Assembly (NCBI GenBank): GCA_002339345.1
Contig: DDKM01000067.1
Coordinates: 1 to 40,659, forward strand
DNA length: 40,659 bases
Origin: Firmicutes bacterium UBA2598
GTDB taxonomy: Bacteria; Bacillota; PH28-bin88
Direction: 5' to 3'
Below are positions 1-8,248 of the stretch, piece after piece. A program made the translations under genes and the position numbers. The stretch's first letter is position 1. Each line of letters begins with the position of its first letter. Below the pieces are notes generated by a model that made no database searches, was not told the origin of the DNA, and was given only the letters and a program-made list of their open reading frames with translations.

Positions 1-18
1 AGCGAAGGGAGGGGTGGT

Positions 19-144
19 TCACTCATTCCCCATCCACGCTACATTAAAATAGACCAGCACAAAGTACTGGTCCTCACCCCAAAACCTCCGAGTCGTCTCC
101 GCTGTCTCGTCTCCATCTCTGCTCAAACTAAGCTGGGCTGCCAT
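19..144 (-). CDS. possible 41-residue ORF, unrecognised
   Basis: An ATG at 144 opens 41 codons ending in TGA at 19-21. The product would be acidic in its first half and aromatic/hydrophobic in its second. I recognise no family. There is no ribosome binding site ahead of the ATG, and the promoter-like pair just upstream would give a nearly leaderless message. It may equally be a decayed gene or chance; the low confidence reflects this. Confidence 0.2.
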   Translation of the reverse strand: MAAQLSLSRDGDETAETTRRFWGEDQYFVLVYFNVAWMGNE

Positions 145-154
145 TGTCAGGCAC

Positions 155-184
155 AATATATCATAAACGGTCAACAGGTGTCAA
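155..184 (-). promoter_or_regulatory. candidate minus-strand promoter
   Basis: On the minus strand a TTGACA (plus positions 179-184) and a TATATT (155-160) are separated by 18 bases. It faces away from dapL and could drive the short ORF at 19-144 or something beyond the left edge. This is a match to the sigma-A consensus only. Confidence 0.35.
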
Positions 185-257
185 TTGCGGCAACCTTCTA
201 AAAGGTGTTTAAAATGTTGTATATATGTGGGGTGTTAGAGTAATGATGATTTGCGGG

Positions 258-285
258 TTGAAAAATATTCGCTGGAAAGTATAAT
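258..285 (+). promoter_or_regulatory. promoter of dapL
   Basis: TTGAAA (258-263) and a perfect TATAAT (280-285) are 16 bases apart, about 48 bases ahead of the dapL start. It is the best sigma-A match in this gap and fits a short leader for dapL and the following DUF3786 gene. Confidence 0.6.
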
Positions 286-332
286 TTTACATAACATACC
301 AAATCTATTTGAGAAGGGGATGGATACGTAAC

Positions 333-1562
333 ATGGCGATTGTTAACGAGAATTATCTTAAGTTACCCGGCAGTTACCTTTTTTCGGAAATAGCCCGGAG
401 GGTCAACCAGTTTAAGAAGGACAACCCTGACGCCGATCTCATCCGGCTGGGTATAGGGGATGTTACCCGGCCCCTTCCGCCTGCAGTTGTGGAGGCAATG
501 AAAAAAGCGGTTGAGGAAATGGGGCGCCGGGAAACCTTCAGGGGTTACGGACCAGAACAAGGGTATGAGTTCCTTATCCAAAAAATAATAGAAAATGATT
601 TCCGCCCAAGGGGAATAGACCTGTCGGTTGACGAGGTGTTTGTGAGTGATGGCGCTAAAAACGACACAGCCAACTTCCAGGAGCTTTTTGGCATGGACAA
701 CATCCTGGCCGTCAGTGACCCGGTTTACCCTGTCTATGTCGATAGCAACGTGATGGCCGGCCGCACCGGCCCCGTAAGCACAAATGGTCAATTTGAAAGG
801 ATAGTCTACCTCCCTTGCACCGAGGAAAATGGGATGAAGCCGCCCCTTCCCCGGGGCAGGGTGGACATGATCTATCTGTGTTTTCCCAACAACCCAACGG
901 GGATGACCCTCTCCCGCGAAGAACTGCAGGAATGGGTGGATTACGCCAGGGAAAACAAGTCAGTAATACTGTTTGATGCGGCCTATGAGGCCTACATCAG
1001 GGACGAGGATGTTCCCCACAGTATATTTGAGGTAGAGGGGGCGCGCGAGGTAGCGGTGGAGTTCAGGAGCTTTTCCAAGACCGCTGGCTTTACAGGCACC
1101 AGGTGCGCCTATACCATCGTGCCCAAGGAGGTAATGGTTTACGACTCCAACGGCAAGGCCCACAGCCTTAACTCCTTGTGGTTGAGAAGACAGACTACCA
1201 AGTTCAACGGGGTTTCCTACCCCGTGCAGGCAGGGGCAGCGGCGGTATTTTCCGAAGAGGGTAAAAAGCAGGTTAAGGAATCGATAGATTATTATATGGA
1301 AAATGCCAGGATAATCAGGGAGGGCCTACAAACCGCCGGCTACAAGGTGTTTGGTGGGGTGAATGCACCCTATATCTGGCTTAAGACTCCTGGTAATATG
1401 GGATCCTGGGAGTTTTTCGACAAACTCATGAAGGTTGCCCATGTGGTGGGGACCCCCGGAGCCGGTTTTGGGGCAAGCGGAGAGGGATATTTCAGATTAA
1501 CCGCTTTCGGTACCAGGGAAAACACCGAAAGGGCCATTGAGAGGATTAAGACCAGGATGTAG
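333..1562 (+). CDS. dapL: LL-diaminopimelate aminotransferase
   Basis: The product (409 residues) is a PLP-dependent class I/II aminotransferase. It converts tetrahydrodipicolinate directly to LL-diaminopimelate with glutamate as amino donor, bypassing the succinylase/acetylase steps of lysine and peptidoglycan synthesis. The N-terminus (NENYLKLPGSYLF, then RLGIGDVTRPLP) is characteristic of DapL. NNPTG lies in the middle, and the PLP lysine is in SFSKTAGFTG at about residue 249. Length matches the family (about 410). I chose ATG 333 because the protein then begins like known DapL; the reading frame is open further upstream but lacks family similarity. A purine-rich ribosome binding site lies at 312-319, slightly far (13 bases). 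It is followed after 47 bases by the DUF3786 gene, probably co-transcribed. Confidence 0.95.
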   Translation: MAIVNENYLKLPGSYLFSEIARRVNQFKKDNPDADLIRLGIGDVTRPLPPAVVEAMKKAVEEMGRRETFRGYGPEQGYEFLIQKIIENDFRPRGIDLSVDEVFVSDGAKNDTANFQELFGMDNILAVSDPVYPVYVDSNVMAGRTGPVSTNGQFERIVYLPCTEENGMKPPLPRGRVDMIYLCFPNNPTGMTLSREELQEWVDYARENKSVILFDAAYEAYIRDEDVPHSIFEVEGAREVAVEFRSFSKTAGFTGTRCAYTIVPKEVMVYDSNGKAHSLNSLWLRRQTTKFNGVSYPVQAGAAAVFSEEGKKQVKESIDYYMENARIIREGLQTAGYKVFGGVNAPYIWLKTPGNMGSWEFFDKLMKVAHVVGTPGAGFGASGEGYFRLTAFGTRENTERAIERIKTRM

Positions 1563-1609
1563 TATGGCTAATTAACGGTCAAATCTTTGTAGGGAGGGGA
1601 GAAAGCACC

Positions 1610-2284
1610 GTGCCCGGTGAAAAGCCTAAGGATGCGTACGGTGGCAAATATACCCACGCTTACCACGAAGCGGTGAAGATGCTGGCAACGGAAAACCCCC
1701 AACGGGTGGCCGAGCGGGCGGGGGCGGTGTATTACGCCGGAGACGGGTATTTCAGCCTGACCTACTGTGGTGAGGAATATCATATTACTTATCCCTCCGG
1801 GGAAATAACCAGGGTAGGGGAGAGCCCCGAGGTGTCCGTCAGCGACAAGACACTGCTCACCCTTTATCTTGCCAACGCCAGTGGTTTGCAGCCCCTGGGC
1901 AAGTGGATCTCCTTCATTGAACTGCCAGGGGGCCCCCATCACCACGCGCCCTTTGTCGAGGATGCCATTAAACCCCTGGCCAGGGATTTGGGCCACCAGC
2001 CGGAACTGTTGACCCTGGTTGCTGCCAGGATGGGCGGATCATCCATTAACATGGGGGATACGGGTGTCGTAATCCCCGCCCTGCCTAAAATACCCCTGGC
2101 CATGATGTTGTGGACGGGGGACGAGGAATTTCCGCCAAGGGCCAATCTCTTGTTCGATTCCGGCGGGCATAATCACCTGGACACCGCTTCCCTGTTCGTG
2201 CTGGGCATCAACGTCTCCATGAAGGTGCGCCGGGCCGCCAGGGAACTGGAGTCTCTGTTACCAGTGCATGAGACAAGATCTTGA
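1610..2284 (+). CDS. DUF3786 domain protein
   Basis: A 224-residue soluble protein starting at GTG 1610 behind an AGGGAGGGGAG ribosome binding site. It resembles the DUF3786 family of anaerobes: an N-terminal segment with GDGYFSLTYCGEEY, a central PGGPHHHAPF, and a C-terminal WTGDEEFPPRANLLFD. The family has no firmly assigned function. Conserved His and Asp/Glu could bind metal, but this is only inference. There are no membrane segments or signal peptide. It follows dapL by 47 bases on the same strand and is closed by a terminator at 2300-2336, so the two are likely one unit. Confidence 0.8.
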   Translation: MPGEKPKDAYGGKYTHAYHEAVKMLATENPQRVAERAGAVYYAGDGYFSLTYCGEEYHITYPSGEITRVGESPEVSVSDKTLLTLYLANASGLQPLGKWISFIELPGGPHHHAPFVEDAIKPLARDLGHQPELLTLVAARMGGSSINMGDTGVVIPALPKIPLAMMLWTGDEEFPPRANLLFDSGGHNHLDTASLFVLGINVSMKVRRAARELESLLPVHETRS

Positions 2285-2299
2285 GGCGGAAAGGAAGGA

Positions 2300-2336
2300 A
2301 ATAGGGCTGTCTCTGTTTTAAGACAGCCCTATTTGC
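2300..2336. terminator. intrinsic terminator, probably bidirectional
   Basis: A near-perfect 13-bp stem (AATAGGGCTGTCT at 2300-2312 with its complement at 2321-2333) encloses an 8-base loop. The T-run after it is short on the plus strand. It sits between the convergent DUF3786 gene and the small minus-strand gene that ends at 2336, so it could stop both. Confidence 0.65.
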
Positions 2337-2488
2337 TAGCTACCCCGTTTTTCCCTCTTAAAGGCCAGCAGGTAAATCTCATAGTCATCGGTGGTTGGTT
2401 GCTGCTGGTTGATTTTCCTTTCCGCATCCTGGAGGGCTTGCAGCTGGTGGTTCGCCAGGGGGGCCAGGTCGAGGTTTTCGGTGCACAT
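2336..2488 (-). CDS. small 50-residue protein, unknown
   Basis: ATG at 2488 opens 50 codons with an AAGGAG ribosome binding site about 9 bases ahead (minus strand). The predicted protein is charged and soluble: an acidic, Gln-rich start, a helix-like middle (LQALQDAERKINQQQ) and a basic tail (LLAFKREKRGS). No Cys motif apart from Cys2, and no membrane segment. I do not recognise a family. The good ribosome binding site, a stop abutting a terminator, and a composition like a real helical protein argue for a gene. It is convergent with dapL-DUF3786 and divergent from the T-box promoter. Confidence 0.55.
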   Translation of the reverse strand: MCTENLDLAPLANHQLQALQDAERKINQQQPTTDDYEIYLLAFKREKRGS

Positions 2489-2589
2489 GGTCCTTAACTC
2501 CTTCCGGACATGAATTTTTTATTAGTATGGCAGTTATGGGTGAAATTATAAACGGGGGAGATTGCCAGCCAGTTTACTGGAAAAATACC

Positions 2590-2618
2590 TTGACAGGGCA
2601 GGTTGGTTTTCATATACT
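2590..2618 (+). promoter_or_regulatory. promoter of the ilv-leu operon
   Basis: TTGACA (2590-2595) and TATACT (2613-2618) with exactly 17 bases between them. It lies just ahead of the T-box leader, so transcription should begin near 2625. This is one of the strongest sigma-A matches in the window. Confidence 0.78.
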
Positions 2619-2639
2619 AGGTTGTAAAATTACCGTTAT

Positions 2640-2930
2640 ATCATGTGATAAAATATTAGAAAAAGCGATGATGGGAGCCAGGTCAGGTCCTGTCCCTGGG
2701 TTCAGCGAGCCGGGTGTGGTGGAAGCCGGTACTTAAACGGGATCTGGTGTCCCTCCCTAGTTGTCCCGTCGAAAACCGGAAATTAGGCGGGTCCGGGCAG
2801 TGCCCGTTAGCGCACTGGCGCCGTATACGGCGATAAGGGGCTGCCGAGTGCAGCAAGCAGGGTGGTACCGCGGGTTCTCTCGTCCCTGACAGTAAATTGG
2901 ATTACACTGTCGGGTTGGGAGAATTTTTTA
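2640..2930 (+). ncRNA. T-box leader of the ilv-leu operon
   Basis: A T-box riboswitch senses uncharged tRNA and lets transcription pass an attenuator. The diagnostic AGGGTGGTACCGCG is at 2859-2872; its TGGT would pair with a tRNA ending in ACCA. The distal stem I signature (AGCGAGCCGGG ... GGTGGAAGCCGG) runs from about 2704 to 2729. The stem I base pairs a GGGAGCCAG near 2674 with CTGGTGTCCC near 2744. A reasonable specifier triplet is ATC at 2742-2744 (isoleucine), but GTC (valine) at 2748-2750 is close by, so amino-acid identity is uncertain. Isoleucine would suit an operon that includes cimA. The downstream genes are all branched-chain biosynthesis. Confidence 0.92.
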
Positions 2931-2931
2931 A
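2876..2931 (+). terminator. T-box attenuator terminator
   Basis: CTCTCGTCCCTGACAGT (from about 2876) pairs with ACTGTCGGGTTGGGAGA (2905-2921) and is followed by six T at 2924-2929. The 5' arm overlaps the end of the T-box bulge region, so terminator and antiterminator exclude each other as expected for a transcriptional T-box. Confidence 0.82.
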
Positions 2932-3321
2932 TATATAAAACATAATACAAAATACAATTTTGAGGGAAGTGTACCTAGGGTTCCGCATTTGGGAAGTGGG
3001 AAATGGGAAGCGGGATGGGAGAATAAGGGTTTTTAATTCTCACCTCCAATCTCTCACCACCCACCTCTCAAATGGACTGGACCAAGCGGTACAGGCATGT
3101 GGAAACTGGCCTTCCGGTCGTATCCTTTGCCGGAAGGAGTCGGGGGACTCAGTACAGGTAAGTCCCGCCGTCCGCCGGTTTAGTGCAGGCTACACCGTGG
3201 GGATAAAAGACCCAGCGGATAGGTTCCACTCGGGTAGTAGTCGGAATTTATTCGCCTGGTCTTTTTTTATAAATTATGATGGGTAAGGGCAGAACTCCGA
3301 TTACATAACCAAAAGGGGAGG
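2932..3321 (+). other. second leader segment before ilvE, non-coding
   Basis: About 390 bases separate the attenuator from ilvE, unusually long. It contains a G-triplet array (2991-3029), then a pyrimidine-rich stretch (3034-3078) partly complementary to it. A hairpin (CCTTCCGG 3110-3117 with CCGGAAGG 3130-3137) and a GC-rich, structured-looking segment follow to about 3260, ending in seven T. Reading frames crossing it have no family similarity or ribosome binding site. I recognise no known riboswitch here. Confidence 0.5.
2991..3029 (+). other. G-quadruplex-type motif in ilv leader
   Basis: Five GGG runs at 2991, 2998, 3005, 3012 and 3017 are separated by loops of 4, 4, 4 and 2 bases, and a sixth lies at 3027. 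This meets the usual G3+N1-7 pattern for a quadruplex, on the RNA-like strand of the leader. Whether it folds is not known. Confidence 0.6.
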
Positions 3322-3327
3322 ATGGCA

Positions 3328-4209
3328 ATGGGACTTATTATTTACCTGGATGGGCGGTATGTGCCGGAAGAGGAGGCGGTGGTATCGGTCTTTGACCACG
3401 GGCTTTTGTACGGGGACGGGGTGTTTGAGGGCATCCGCGCTTACCATGGCCGGGTGTTCAAACTGCAGGAACACCTGGATCGGCTGTACGAATCCTGCAA
3501 GACCATCGATCTGGACCCGGTGCTGACCAAGGAGGAAATGCAGGAGGTCACCCTGGAAACCCTGCGGCGGAACAACCTGCGCGACGGTTACATCCGCCTG
3601 GTGGTGACCAGGGGTAAGGGCGACCTTGGTTTGGATCCCCGCAAGTGCAAGCGCTCCTTTGTCTTTTGCATTGCCGCCAGTATCCAGCTGTACCCGGCGG
3701 AGTTTTACCAGAATGGCTTGACGGTGGTAACGGTGCCCACCCGCCGGAATATCGCCGAGGGCATGAATCCCCGGGTGAAGTCCCTGAACTACCTGAACAA
3801 CATCATGGCCCGCATTGAGGCCAACCTGGCCGGGGTGCCGGAGGCCATCATGCTGAACCACGAGGGCTATGTGGCGGAAGCCACCGGTGACAATATCTTC
3901 ATCGTGAAAAAGGGTCGCCTGATTACCCCGCCCTCCCATGTGGGCATTCTGGAGGGTATTACCCGCAATACCATCATGGAACTGGCCAGGAAACAGGGCA
4001 TTCCGGTGGCGGAAGAGGTATTCACCCGCCATGACATCTTTAACGCCGACGAGTGTTTCCTGACCGGCACCGCTGCCGAGGTGATTCCGGTGGTCAAGGT
4101 GGACGGACGTACCATCGGCAACGGGGAACCCGGACCCATGACCAATGAATTGATCCATCTTTTCCATGAACTTACCAAAGAGAACGGCCCGCTAATCTAC
4201 GGCTCATAA
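3328..4209 (+). CDS. ilvE: branched-chain amino acid aminotransferase
   Basis: A 293-residue fold-type IV PLP aminotransferase. It performs the last step of leucine, isoleucine and valine synthesis, moving an amino group from glutamate to the 2-keto acid. The start MGLIIYLDG, then VFDHGLLYGDGVFEGIRAY, is typical. The PLP lysine is in NPRVKSLNYLNN at about residue 151, and EATGDNIF follows. ATG 3328 is preferred over ATG 3322 because the GGGGAG ribosome binding site (3315-3320) is then 7 bases away. It is the first gene after the T-box leader. A D-amino acid transaminase is the main alternative for this fold, but the operon supports IlvE. Confidence 0.93.
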   Translation: MGLIIYLDGRYVPEEEAVVSVFDHGLLYGDGVFEGIRAYHGRVFKLQEHLDRLYESCKTIDLDPVLTKEEMQEVTLETLRRNNLRDGYIRLVVTRGKGDLGLDPRKCKRSFVFCIAASIQLYPAEFYQNGLTVVTVPTRRNIAEGMNPRVKSLNYLNNIMARIEANLAGVPEAIMLNHEGYVAEATGDNIFIVKKGRLITPPSHVGILEGITRNTIMELARKQGIPVAEEVFTRHDIFNADECFLTGTAAEVIPVVKVDGRTIGNGEPGPMTNELIHLFHELTKENGPLIYGS

Positions 4210-4246
4210 CATTCTTCCACGGATGTGCCATAAGGAGGAGAAAACA

Positions 4247-5908
4247 TTGCGCAGCAACAGGATGAAAGACGGCCTGGCCAAGGCTCCCCACCGGTCCCTG
4301 TTCAAGGCCCTGGGGATGGTGGACCAGGAGATCCAGCGGCCCATCATCGGCATTGTCAATTCCTTCAATGAAGTGGTCCCCGGACATGTGCACCTGCAGC
4401 AAATCGCTGAAGCGGTGAAGGCAGGAGTCCGCTTGGCCGGCGGCACCCCCATGGAGTTCAACACCATCGCCGTTTGTGACGGCATTGCCATGAACCACGA
4501 GGGGATGCGCTATTCACTGGCCAGCCGGGAACTGATTGCCGATTCCATTGAAATTATGGCCTGTGCCCATCCCTTTGACGCCCTGGTATTCATCCCCAAC
4601 TGTGACAAGGTGGTGCCTGGGATGCTGATGGCCGCCGCCCGGTTGAATCTACCCTCCATTTTTATCAGCGGCGGGCCCATGCTGGCCGGCCGGTTCCAGG
4701 GCCAAAGGGTCAGTGTTTCCACCGTCTTTGAGGCGGTGGGGGCGGTCAGTGCCGGTCGCATGTCCATGGAAGACCTGGCGGAATTGGAGGACGGGGCCTG
4801 TCCGGGATGTGGTTCCTGTGCGGGCATGTTTACCGCCAACTCCATGAACTGTATAACCGAGGTACTGGGCCTGGGGCTGCCCGGTAACGGCACCATCCCG
4901 GCCGTTTACGCCGCCCGCCTGCGGTTGGCCAAACAGGCCGGCATGCAGATTATGAAGCTATTGGCAGAAAATATCCGTCCATCGGATATCCTTACCCCTG
5001 GGGCCTTCCGCAACGCCCTGACGGCGGACATGGCCCTGGGATGTTCCACCAACACCGTGCTGCACCTGCCCGCCATCGCCCATTACGCTGGTGTGGAGCT
5101 GGATTTGCACCTGGTGAATGAAATCAGCAGACGCACTCCCCACCTGTGCAAGTTAAGCCCGGCCGGGGACCACTATATTGAAGACCTGCACGAGGCGGGG
5201 GGCATTCAGGCGGTGCTGGCGGAACTGGCGGGCCGCGGCCTCATTGACGAGGGTGCCATGACGGTGACCGGCCGCACCGTGGGAGAAAATATCCGGGCAG
5301 CGGTAAACCGCCGGCCGGATGTCATCAGAACGGGAGATCATGTCTATGCACCGGACGGTGGCCTGGCCATCCTGTGGGGTAACCTGGCGCCGGATGGTGC
5401 GGTGGTCAAGAAGGCAGCGGTACTGCCGGAAATGATGGTTCACCAGGGTCCCGCCAGGGTATTTGAATCGGAGGAAACGGCGGTGGAGGCCATCCTGGCC
5501 GGCAGCATCCGGCCGGGGGATGTGGTGGTCATCCGCTACGAGGGGCCCCGGGGAGGTCCGGGAATGCGAGAAATGCTGACACCCACCTCCGCCCTGGCCG
5601 GCAGGGGCCTGGACACCTCGGTGGCGCTGATCACCGACGGTCGTTTTTCCGGCGCTTCCAGGGGCGCTTCCATCGGCCACGTTTCCCCCGAGGCGGCGGA
5701 TGGCGGTCCCATCGGGCTGGTGCAGGAAGGAGATCAGATCCGCATCGATATTCCCAACACCACCCTGGAATTGTTGGTGAGTGAGGAAGAACTGGCTAAC
5801 CGGCAAAAAAGGTGGCAGGCTCCGCCACCCAGGGTGACCCGGGGATATCTGGCCAAGTATGTTAAAATAGTCACCTCGGCTAATACCGGGGCGGTACTCC
5901 AGGAATAG
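4247..5908 (+). CDS. ilvD: dihydroxy-acid dehydratase
   Basis: A 553-residue IlvD/Edd-family dehydratase converting dihydroxyisovalerate and dihydroxymethylvalerate to the 2-keto acids of valine and isoleucine. Cluster cysteines are visible in NCDKVVPG (about residues 118-125) and in CPGCGSCAGMFTANSMN (about 185-201). The C-terminal part contains GRFSGASRGASIGHVSPEA. I place the start at TTG 4247: AAGGAGG (4232-4238) is 8 bases before it, and the protein then begins RSNRMKDGLAKAPHRSL as in relatives. Its substrate would come from a ketol-acid reductoisomerase, which is not encoded in this window. Confidence 0.95.
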   Translation: MRSNRMKDGLAKAPHRSLFKALGMVDQEIQRPIIGIVNSFNEVVPGHVHLQQIAEAVKAGVRLAGGTPMEFNTIAVCDGIAMNHEGMRYSLASRELIADSIEIMACAHPFDALVFIPNCDKVVPGMLMAAARLNLPSIFISGGPMLAGRFQGQRVSVSTVFEAVGAVSAGRMSMEDLAELEDGACPGCGSCAGMFTANSMNCITEVLGLGLPGNGTIPAVYAARLRLAKQAGMQIMKLLAENIRPSDILTPGAFRNALTADMALGCSTNTVLHLPAIAHYAGVELDLHLVNEISRRTPHLCKLSPAGDHYIEDLHEAGGIQAVLAELAGRGLIDEGAMTVTGRTVGENIRAAVNRRPDVIRTGDHVYAPDGGLAILWGNLAPDGAVVKKAAVLPEMMVHQGPARVFESEETAVEAILAGSIRPGDVVVIRYEGPRGGPGMREMLTPTSALAGRGLDTSVALITDGRFSGASRGASIGHVSPEAADGGPIGLVQEGDQIRIDIPNTTLELLVSEEELANRQKRWQAPPPRVTRGYLAKYVKIVTSANTGAVLQE

Positions 5909-5939
5909 GGAACAAGGAATACCGGAGGTTAGGGCGATC

Positions 5940-7691
5940 ATGTCAGACGCTGGGAAATATCGTTACAATAATTCGGAGGTGACAGGCCGTGGGGATTTGT
6001 TAAAAAACCAGGCAGCAAGCGGTGAAATGCTTTCGGGGGCGGAAATAATGGTCCGGGCCTTGAAGGCGGAAGGGGTGGATACCGTTTTCGGCTATCCCGG
6101 TGGGGCGGTGCTGGCCCTATATGATGAATTGTACAAATCGGACATCCGGCACATCCTGACCAGACACGAACAGGGTGCGGTGCATGCGGCGGACGGCTAT
6201 GCCAGAGCCACCGGACGGCCAGGAGTGGTCATCGCCACCTCCGGCCCCGGGGCTACCAATTTGGTCACCGGTATTGCCAATGCCCACATGGATTCGGTAC
6301 CCATAATCTGCATTACCGGTCAGGTGTCCCTGGATATGGTGGGGCGGGACTCCTTCCAGGAGGCGGATATCACCGGTATTACCATTCCCATCACCAAGTA
6401 CAGCTATCTGATCAAGGATCCTTGCAAGGTGGCGTCAACGGTACGGGAGGCTTTTTACATCGCCACCACCGGCCGGCCGGGCCCGGTGCTCATCGACTTT
6501 CCCAAGGACATGATGGTTAAAAAGGCAGAGTTCCGCTACCCACCCGAGCTGGACCTGCCGGGTTACCGGTTCCGCACCAGGCCCAACCGGGAGATGATCC
6601 GGGAAGCTGCCAGGTTGCTGGCAGAAAGCACCCGCCCGGTAATTGTGGCGGGTGGTGGAGTGGCCCAGGCCGGCGCCCAGCGGGAGTTGTTGAACCTGGC
6701 GGAGCGGTCAGGCATTCCGGTGGCCACCACCATGATGGGTAAGGGCACCATCCCGGAGGATCATCACCTGTGTCTGGGCATGCTGGGGATGCACGGTACC
6801 GCCTATGCCAACTTTGCCGTTTCATCCTGTGATCTTTTAATGGCCCTGGGAGCCCGTTTTGATGACCGGGTAACCGCCCGGGTGGATACCTTTGCCCCCC
6901 GGGCCCGGATCATCCACGTGGACATTGACCCGGCGGAACTGGGCAAGATCAAGTCAGCGGATATCTCCATCGCCGGCGACCTGCGCCGGGTGCTGATGGA
7001 TCTTCTGGCGGAATTCCAGCCAGCCGATTACTCCGCCTGGCGGGAACGGGTTTACCGGTGGCGGGAGGAAAATCCCCTGGCCTATGACCAGAACGGATCC
7101 AGTTTAAAGCCCCAGTACGTCATCCAGCGGATCAGCGACATTCTGGCTGGGGATGCTATTGTCACAACCGATGTGGGCCAACACCAGATGTGGGCTGCCC
7201 AGTATGTGAAGAGGAACAAGCCGCGTACCTTTATCACCTCCGGCGGCCTTGGAACAATGGGCTTCGGCCTGCCTGCGGCCATGGGCGTACAGGTGGGTTG
7301 CCCCGATGCCCTGGTATTTTGCATCACCGGTGACGGCAGCATTCAGATGAACTCCCAGGAACTGGCTACCGTTGCCCACTACCGTTTGCCGGTCAAAATC
7401 GCCATCATCAATAACGGTTACCTGGGTATGGTGCGCCAGTGGCAGGAGCTATTCTTCGGCGCCAGGTATGCCCATTCCGATATCTCCGGCGGACCGGATT
7501 TCGTCAAACTGGGAGATGCCTACGGTATCAAGGCCATGCGGGTAACCGACCGCGACGGCGTGGAACCTGCCCTGGTGGAGGCCTTGGGACACCAGGGGCC
7601 GGTGATGATTGATTTCGTGGTGGAAAGGGAAGAGAATGTCTTCCCCATGGTGCCTGCCGGCGGTTCGCTGAACAAAATGCTTGGGAGGTAA
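5940..7691 (+). CDS. ilvB: acetolactate synthase large subunit (isozyme 1)
   Basis: A 583-residue ThDP/FAD-dependent acetohydroxyacid synthase catalytic subunit. It condenses pyruvate with pyruvate (valine/leucine) or with 2-ketobutyrate (isoleucine). The catalytic glutamate is in RHEQGAVHAADGYAR (about Glu77), and the ThDP-binding motif runs from GDGSIQMNSQEL to INN. MVRQWQELFF keeps the Trp (about residue 501, TGG at 7440-7442) that favours 2-ketobutyrate in studied enzymes. The N-terminal extension of about 30 residues before MLSGAEIMVRAL is longer than in most relatives. A good ribosome binding site lies inside it at 5975-5982, but no suitably spaced in-frame start follows, so ATG 5940 is kept. 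IlvN begins 6 bases after the stop. Confidence 0.95.
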   Translation: MSDAGKYRYNNSEVTGRGDLLKNQAASGEMLSGAEIMVRALKAEGVDTVFGYPGGAVLALYDELYKSDIRHILTRHEQGAVHAADGYARATGRPGVVIATSGPGATNLVTGIANAHMDSVPIICITGQVSLDMVGRDSFQEADITGITIPITKYSYLIKDPCKVASTVREAFYIATTGRPGPVLIDFPKDMMVKKAEFRYPPELDLPGYRFRTRPNREMIREAARLLAESTRPVIVAGGGVAQAGAQRELLNLAERSGIPVATTMMGKGTIPEDHHLCLGMLGMHGTAYANFAVSSCDLLMALGARFDDRVTARVDTFAPRARIIHVDIDPAELGKIKSADISIAGDLRRVLMDLLAEFQPADYSAWRERVYRWREENPLAYDQNGSSLKPQYVIQRISDILAGDAIVTTDVGQHQMWAAQYVKRNKPRTFITSGGLGTMGFGLPAAMGVQVGCPDALVFCITGDGSIQMNSQELATVAHYRLPVKIAIINNGYLGMVRQWQELFFGARYAHSDISGGPDFVKLGDAYGIKAMRVTDRDGVEPALVEALGHQGPVMIDFVVEREENVFPMVPAGGSLNKMLGR

Positions 7692-7697
7692 GGCTAT

Positions 7698-8210
7698 TTG
7701 AAACACACCTTGGCAGTACTGGTGGAAAACCGGCCGGGCGTGTTAACCCGGATCGCGGGGCTGTTTAGCCGACGGGGCTTCAACATTGATAGCCTGGCGG
7801 TGGGGCGTACAGAAAACCCCTCGGTATCCCGGATGACCATTGTGGTGGAAGGGGACGACCGGATCATCGAGCAGGTGTGCAAACAGCTGCATAAACTTAT
7901 CGATGTCATTAAACTTAATGACATTACCGAGGAAGAGTATGTGGACAGGGAACTCATCCTCATCAAGGTCCATGCCGAGCCCAACAACCGTACCGAAATC
8001 ATGCAGATTGTGGATATCTTTCGGGCCCGGATCGTGGATATCGGACGCAATACGTTGATCATCGAGGCCACAGGGGATCAGGGCAAGATCAACGCCATCG
8101 AGAGCGCTCTGCGGCCCTTCGGGATCAGGGAAGTGGTGCGCACCGGCAAGATCGCCATGGTACGGGGTGCCAAACACAAGACGGAAACCAATGGCAAGAC
8201 CATCGTTTAA
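7698..8210 (+). CDS. ilvN: acetolactate synthase small subunit
   Basis: A 170-residue regulatory subunit. The N-terminal ACT domain (HTLAVLVENRPGVLTRIAGL, GFNIDSLAVG) binds valine in known enzymes and gives feedback control. The C-terminal domain (about residues 80-160) contacts and activates the large subunit. The start is TTG 7698, with GGGAGG at 7683-7688, still inside the end of ilvB1. It is flanked by two large-subunit genes, so it may serve either or both. Confidence 0.95.
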   Translation: MKHTLAVLVENRPGVLTRIAGLFSRRGFNIDSLAVGRTENPSVSRMTIVVEGDDRIIEQVCKQLHKLIDVIKLNDITEEEYVDRELILIKVHAEPNNRTEIMQIVDIFRARIVDIGRNTLIIEATGDQGKINAIESALRPFGIREVVRTGKIAMVRGAKHKTETNGKTIV

Positions 8211-8248
8211 CCATAAGGAAGGGTACTATTTTTGGAGGTGTAGCCGGG

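Noticed and set aside
2527..2736. Reading frame of 69 codons across the promoter and T-box stem I
   Set aside because: It covers the -35/-10 pair and T-box stem I, lacks family similarity, and is explained by the non-coding leader.
2960..3286. Reading frame of 108 codons in the leader before ilvE
   Set aside because: No ribosome binding site, no similarity, and it spans the G-run array and hairpins; treated as leader RNA.
5975..5991. Strong GGAGGTGA followed by GTG inside the ilvB1 start region
   Set aside because: The GTG at 5989 is out of frame with ilvB1 and no in-frame start is suitably spaced, so the ATG at 5940 was kept.
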